Part shown: one piece after another, positions 61,611-64,000 of the stretch | Numbering within the stretch: the first letter of the stretch is position 1 | Layout of the letters: the number at the start of each line of letters is the position of its first letter | Origin: Amycolatopsis benzoatilytica AK 16/65 | GTDB lineage: Bacteria; Actinomycetota; Actinomycetes; Mycobacteriales; Pseudonocardiaceae | Reading direction: 5' to 3' | DNA length: 64,000 nucleotides | NCBI RefSeq assembly: GCF_000383915.1 | Contig: NZ_KB912942.1 | Coordinates: 5,886,564-5,950,563 of the forward strand | The notes under the pieces: generated by a model | Database searches by the model: none | Told to the model about the DNA's origin: nothing | The model's input: only the letters and a program-made list of their open reading frames with translations | Program-made: the position numbers and the translations under genes

Positions 61611-62906
61611 TCACTCAGCCGAGATCAGCGCCCGCACCGCCGCGGATGCCTCGGCCAGTGGGACCTGCTGTTGCTCGCGGGTGGTCAGGCTCCGCACGGT
61701 CACGGCGCCGGCCGCCCAGTCCTCCTCGCCGACGATGACGACCGCCACCGCGCCCGCTTTGTCCGCGCGAGTCAGCTCCTTGCCGAGCTTGCGCGGCTCC
61801 AGCGGGGTCGACGTGCGCAGCCCCGCCTTGCGCAGCGCGGTCGCGACCTCGCGGGCCGGGTCGGCCAGGCCCTCGGTGACCGGGATGACCATGACGTCGA
61901 CCTCGCTGCGCGGCACCGGGGTGAGGCCGTGCGTGTCGAGGAAGTCCATCAGGGTCACGTCGCCCATGCCGAATCCGATGCCCGGGATCCGCTCCTTGGT
62001 GAACATCGACGCCAGGTCGCTGTAGCGGCCTCCGCCGAACAGCGCGCGGCGGTTCTGCGGCGAGGTGTCGAAGACCTCGAACACGGTCGACGTGTAGTAC
62101 GCCAGGCCGCGCACGATCAGCGGTTCGTAGCGAACCAGGCTCGCCGCGCTGCTGGACAGCACCTTGACCAGGTTCGACTCCGCTTTGACCGACTCGGGCA
62201 GCTCGTCGAGCAGGGCCGGACCGGCCGCGAGGACCTCGGCGAGCTTCTCGAACTGCTTGTCCGGCAGCCCGATCTCCGCGGCGCTCGCGGCGTGGTCCTC
62301 GGCCGAGGTCTTCTCCCACCGGTCCACGAGCGCGAACACCGCGGACAGGTGCTCCGGCGCGATGCCGACGACATCGGTCAGCGCGGACGAGAGCAGATTC
62401 CGGTCGTTGACGCGCACCGCGAACAGATCCGGGGTCGCGCCGAGCGCGGCCATCAGATCGTGGATCAGCTCGAACATCTCGATCTCGCAGTTCGCGCTTT
62501 CCGAACCGAAGATGTCGGCGTTGATCTGCCAGTGCTCGCGGACCCGGCCGCGCTGCGGACGCTCGTAGCGGTGGCAGTTCGGGTGGCTGTACCAGCGCAC
62601 CGGGAATGAAAGCGACTTCGCGTGGCCGGCGATCATCCGGGCCACCGACGGAGTCATCTCCGGGCGCAGCGCGAGCCGTTCGCCGCCGCGCGTGGTGAGC
62701 GTGTACAGCTGCTGGTCGGCGATCTCCTGGCCGGACTTCCGCTCGTAGACCTCGGCCTGTTCCAGGATCGGCCCGTCGTAGCGGAGGTAGCCGTAGCGCT
62801 CCAGCACCTCGTAGAGATGGCCGAACACCTGCGTACGGACGGACATTTCGGCGGGGAGGAAGTCTCGGGTCCCCTTGACAGGCGCAGTCGACAGGTATTC
62901 AGGCAC
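61611..62906 (-). CDS. hisS: histidyl-tRNA synthetase
   Basis: A 431-residue class II synthetase that charges tRNA-His. Motif 2 region RPEMTPSVARMI and RWYSHPNCHRYERPQRGRVREHWQINADIFG, the histidine-binding LVRYEPLIVRGLAYYTSTVFEVFD, and FGGGRYSDL are present. C-terminal anticodon-binding domain: VDVMVIPVTEGLADPAREVATALRKAGLRTSTPLEPRKLGKELTRADKAGA. The GTG start lies 7 bases after TAAGCT, so it is probably leaderless. A candidate small RNA follows downstream on the same strand. Confidence 0.95.
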   Translation of the reverse strand: MPEYLSTAPVKGTRDFLPAEMSVRTQVFGHLYEVLERYGYLRYDGPILEQAEVYERKSGQEIADQQLYTLTTRGGERLALRPEMTPSVARMIAGHAKSLSFPVRWYSHPNCHRYERPQRGRVREHWQINADIFGSESANCEIEMFELIHDLMAALGATPDLFAVRVNDRNLLSSALTDVVGIAPEHLSAVFALVDRWEKTSAEDHAASAAEIGLPDKQFEKLAEVLAAGPALLDELPESVKAESNLVKVLSSSAASLVRYEPLIVRGLAYYTSTVFEVFDTSPQNRRALFGGGRYSDLASMFTKERIPGIGFGMGDVTLMDFLDTHGLTPVPRSEVDVMVIPVTEGLADPAREVATALRKAGLRTSTPLEPRKLGKELTRADKAGAVAVVIVGEEDWAAGAVTVRSLTTREQQQVPLAEASAAVRALISAE

Positions 62907-62913
62907 GTCATCC

Positions 62914-62919
62914 AGCTTA
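62914..62919 (-). promoter_or_regulatory. -10 element TAAGCT, probable leaderless start of hisS
   Basis: TAAGCT, 7 bases, then GTG 62906. Same hexamer and spacing as at the carboxylase beta gene. Confidence 0.5.
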
Positions 62920-62942
62920 ACGACCCGTCGCCAGCCGATTTG

Positions 62943-63326
62943 TCAGGGGAACGCGATGCCGTACGCGGTGAGCAGCATGGCCCCGCCGAGCAGCACCGCG
63001 CCGCCGGTGGTGACGCCCATTCCGAGGCGGGTCCGCAGCATCGCGAGGAAGAACCCGCCGGACTGCGCGAGCACGCCGAAAAGCAGCAGGAAGCAGACCG
63101 CCCAGCGCGCGGCGTCGCTCAGGCCGCTGTGCTCGACCAGCTGCAACGCGGCGAGCGTCAGTACCAGCAGGACGCCAGCGTGCGCGTGGCCGGCGCGGAA
63201 GAGTCCGCGCTGCTTCGCGGTGAGTTCTCCGCGGCGCAGGACTCCGCCGAGCGCGTAGCCGCCGTACATGACGGTAGGGAGCGAGACGAGCGCGATGACG
63301 GTGAACAACTGGACCGGTCCGTGCAT
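62943..63326 (-). CDS. small four-helix membrane protein
   Basis: A 127-residue protein with four predicted helices: VQLFTVIALVSLPTVMYGGYALG; ALLVLTLAALQLVEH-like second (HAGVLLVLTLAALQL); WAVCFLLLFGVLAQSGGFFLAML; and TTGGAVLLGGAMLLTAYGIAF. Between helix 1 and 2 lies a His-rich turn, RAGHAHAG. No family is firmly recognised; such proteins are often annotated as DUF membrane proteins. GGAGG stands 5 bases before the ATG. An AT-rich palindrome just upstream suggests control by a TetR-like repressor. Confidence 0.75.
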   Translation of the reverse strand: MHGPVQLFTVIALVSLPTVMYGGYALGGVLRRGELTAKQRGLFRAGHAHAGVLLVLTLAALQLVEHSGLSDAARWAVCFLLLFGVLAQSGGFFLAMLRTRLGMGVTTGGAVLLGGAMLLTAYGIAFP

Positions 63327-63360
63327 GAGGGCCTCCTTCTTCCTTCGCCCGGCAACCATA

Positions 63361-63380
63361 ACAGCGTTTTAAAACAGTGT
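63361..63380. promoter_or_regulatory. AT-rich 20-bp palindrome, probable operator
   Basis: ACAGCGTTTTAAAACAGTGT pairs at 8 of 10 positions per half, with a perfect GTTTTAAAAC core. It lies 35 bases upstream of the small membrane protein gene and 66 bases before the next plus-strand gene. Its base content is unlike the surroundings. Confidence 0.5.
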
Positions 63381-63445
63381 CACGGAACTTCTGCCGAAGC
63401 GGGAATCGGAAATTCGCGCCTCGCCCGGCCGCCGGAGCGGGCATC

Positions 63446-63814
63446 ATGGCGAAGGTGAGCCAGTCCGAAGACGCAGCAGCCCCCTCGCCGGACGACGTCG
63501 TGTCGACCTACGGCGACCAGCTGCGCGAGAAAGCCGCGACCTGCCGGTTGATGGCGGACAAGCAGCGTGAGCACGCGGCGACCTTCCGGGACCTCGCCGA
63601 ACGCGGCCTGCCCGGCTCGGCCGACATGGCGGAGAAGACCGAACGCGCGATGCGGCATATGGAACAGCTCGGCTACGTACTCGCCCAGCAAGCGCTGGCG
63701 TACGACGAGATGCTGGCCGCCGGCGGCCCGGACAACTCACGCGCGTACGTCGAGTACGAGGCGATGACGCGGCGACTGAACGAGTTGATCCCCCAGGACA
63801 CCCTCACCGACTGA
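63446..63814 (+). CDS. small helical protein of unknown function
   Basis: A 122-residue soluble protein, mainly helix: VSTYGDQLREKAATCRLMADKQREHAATFRDLAERG ... MAEKTERAMRHMEQLGYVLAQQALAYDEMLAA ... YVEYEAMTRRLNELIP. Predicted to form a helical hairpin or bundle. No family is recognised. The ATG has GGAG about 9 bases upstream; a longer frame upstream lacks such a signal. Divergent from the small membrane protein gene with an operator-like palindrome between. Confidence 0.65.
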   Translation: MAKVSQSEDAAAPSPDDVVSTYGDQLREKAATCRLMADKQREHAATFRDLAERGLPGSADMAEKTERAMRHMEQLGYVLAQQALAYDEMLAAGGPDNSRAYVEYEAMTRRLNELIPQDTLTD

Positions 63815-64000
63815 GCGGTCGCGTCAGGACAGCGGCGCGGCGACTGCCCGGGAGCCAGCGCGCCCGGGAAACCACGTTGGCGCGGAAAGCGCGGCATGAA
63901 GGCCGCTCCGGCTCCGAGCTGGCCGGCCGCGGCGACAGTCTCGCCACGGCCGGCCGGAAGCTCTCCGAACGCTCCGGTCGCCGGTACCCGCTAGCTCACT
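63815..64000. other. last 186 bases, no feature seen
   Basis: No convincing gene start, hairpin or promoter is visible before the window edge. The short reading frames here are antisense shadows of GC-rich sequence. Confidence 0.4.

Overview
The window is about 70% GC with very GC-rich third codon positions, many GTG starts, SARP, DUF1707 and class F sortase genes, an acyl-CoA carboxylase epsilon subunit, and many TANNNT-type leaderless starts. This points to a high-GC actinomycete of the Pseudonocardiales, most likely Amycolatopsis or a close relative. That is inference from gene content and repeat style, not a database match. From memory, the order birA - accD - accE - maf - accA ... glpD - lpdA - cyclotransferase - M20 amidohydrolase - purine nucleoside phosphorylase - phosphosugar mutase is the order of the Mycobacterium tuberculosis Rv3279c-Rv3308 region. 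The window therefore reads as a conserved chromosomal backbone with accessory genes inserted between its parts.

Layout. 0-6.9 kb: a cut-off membrane protein, a GGDEF-like protein, a membrane-anchored ECF sigma factor fused to an anti-sigma-type zinc finger, two tandem GtrA proteins and a two-component pair. 6.9-13 kb: hisN, a TNT-type toxin with a candidate immunity gene, an acetyltransferase, HMG-CoA lyase, a PH-domain membrane protein, birA and an NlpC/P60 protein. 13-22.4 kb is accessory: a lipoprotein, a SARP-family regulator divergent from an alpha/beta hydrolase with a well-formed SARP site between them, an HTH-membrane-Ig protein, an AraC regulator divergent from a quinone reductase, an SRPBCC protein and an acetyltransferase. 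22.7-32.3 kb: acyl-CoA carboxylase beta, epsilon and alpha subunits with maf, split by a TetR/MFS pair, plus a dicarboxylate symporter. 32.4-35.4 kb: two DUF1707 proteins, an orphan histidine kinase and an acetyltransferase. 35.5-39.8 kb: glycerol uptake and use (glpD divergent from glpFK). 39.9-42.7 kb: a VOC protein, then a class F sortase with a likely anchored substrate and a paralogue without the anchor. 42.8-47.4 kb: LpdA-like oxidoreductase, cyclotransferase, a long gene-free stretch with DnaA-box-like sequences, an amidohydrolase and a small membrane protein. 47.8-52.8 kb: mutA-mutB-meaB. 53-57.8 kb: a Ser/Thr kinase, and a MerR regulator divergent from two membrane proteins that run into purine nucleoside phosphorylase. 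57.9-63.8 kb: glycosyltransferase, phosphosugar mutase, flavodoxin-like protein, a candidate small RNA, hisS and two small proteins.

How the genes fit together. BirA biotinylates the carboxylase alpha subunit; the alpha-beta-epsilon carboxylase makes methylmalonyl-CoA (or malonyl-CoA), and MutAB with MeaB converts methylmalonyl-CoA to succinyl-CoA. HMG-CoA lyase adds leucine breakdown. GlpF, GlpK and GlpD form a complete route from glycerol to dihydroxyacetone phosphate.

The most unusual content is non-coding. A family of near-perfect long palindromes with the same ends (GTCCGTGAAGGG...CCCTTCACGGAC) lies at gene 3' ends, mostly between convergent genes, and varies in a compensated way. A separate 30-bp repeat has entered the coding sequence of a membrane protein in frame. 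DnaA-box-like 9-mers cluster far from any dnaA. A compact structured RNA is predicted downstream of hisS.
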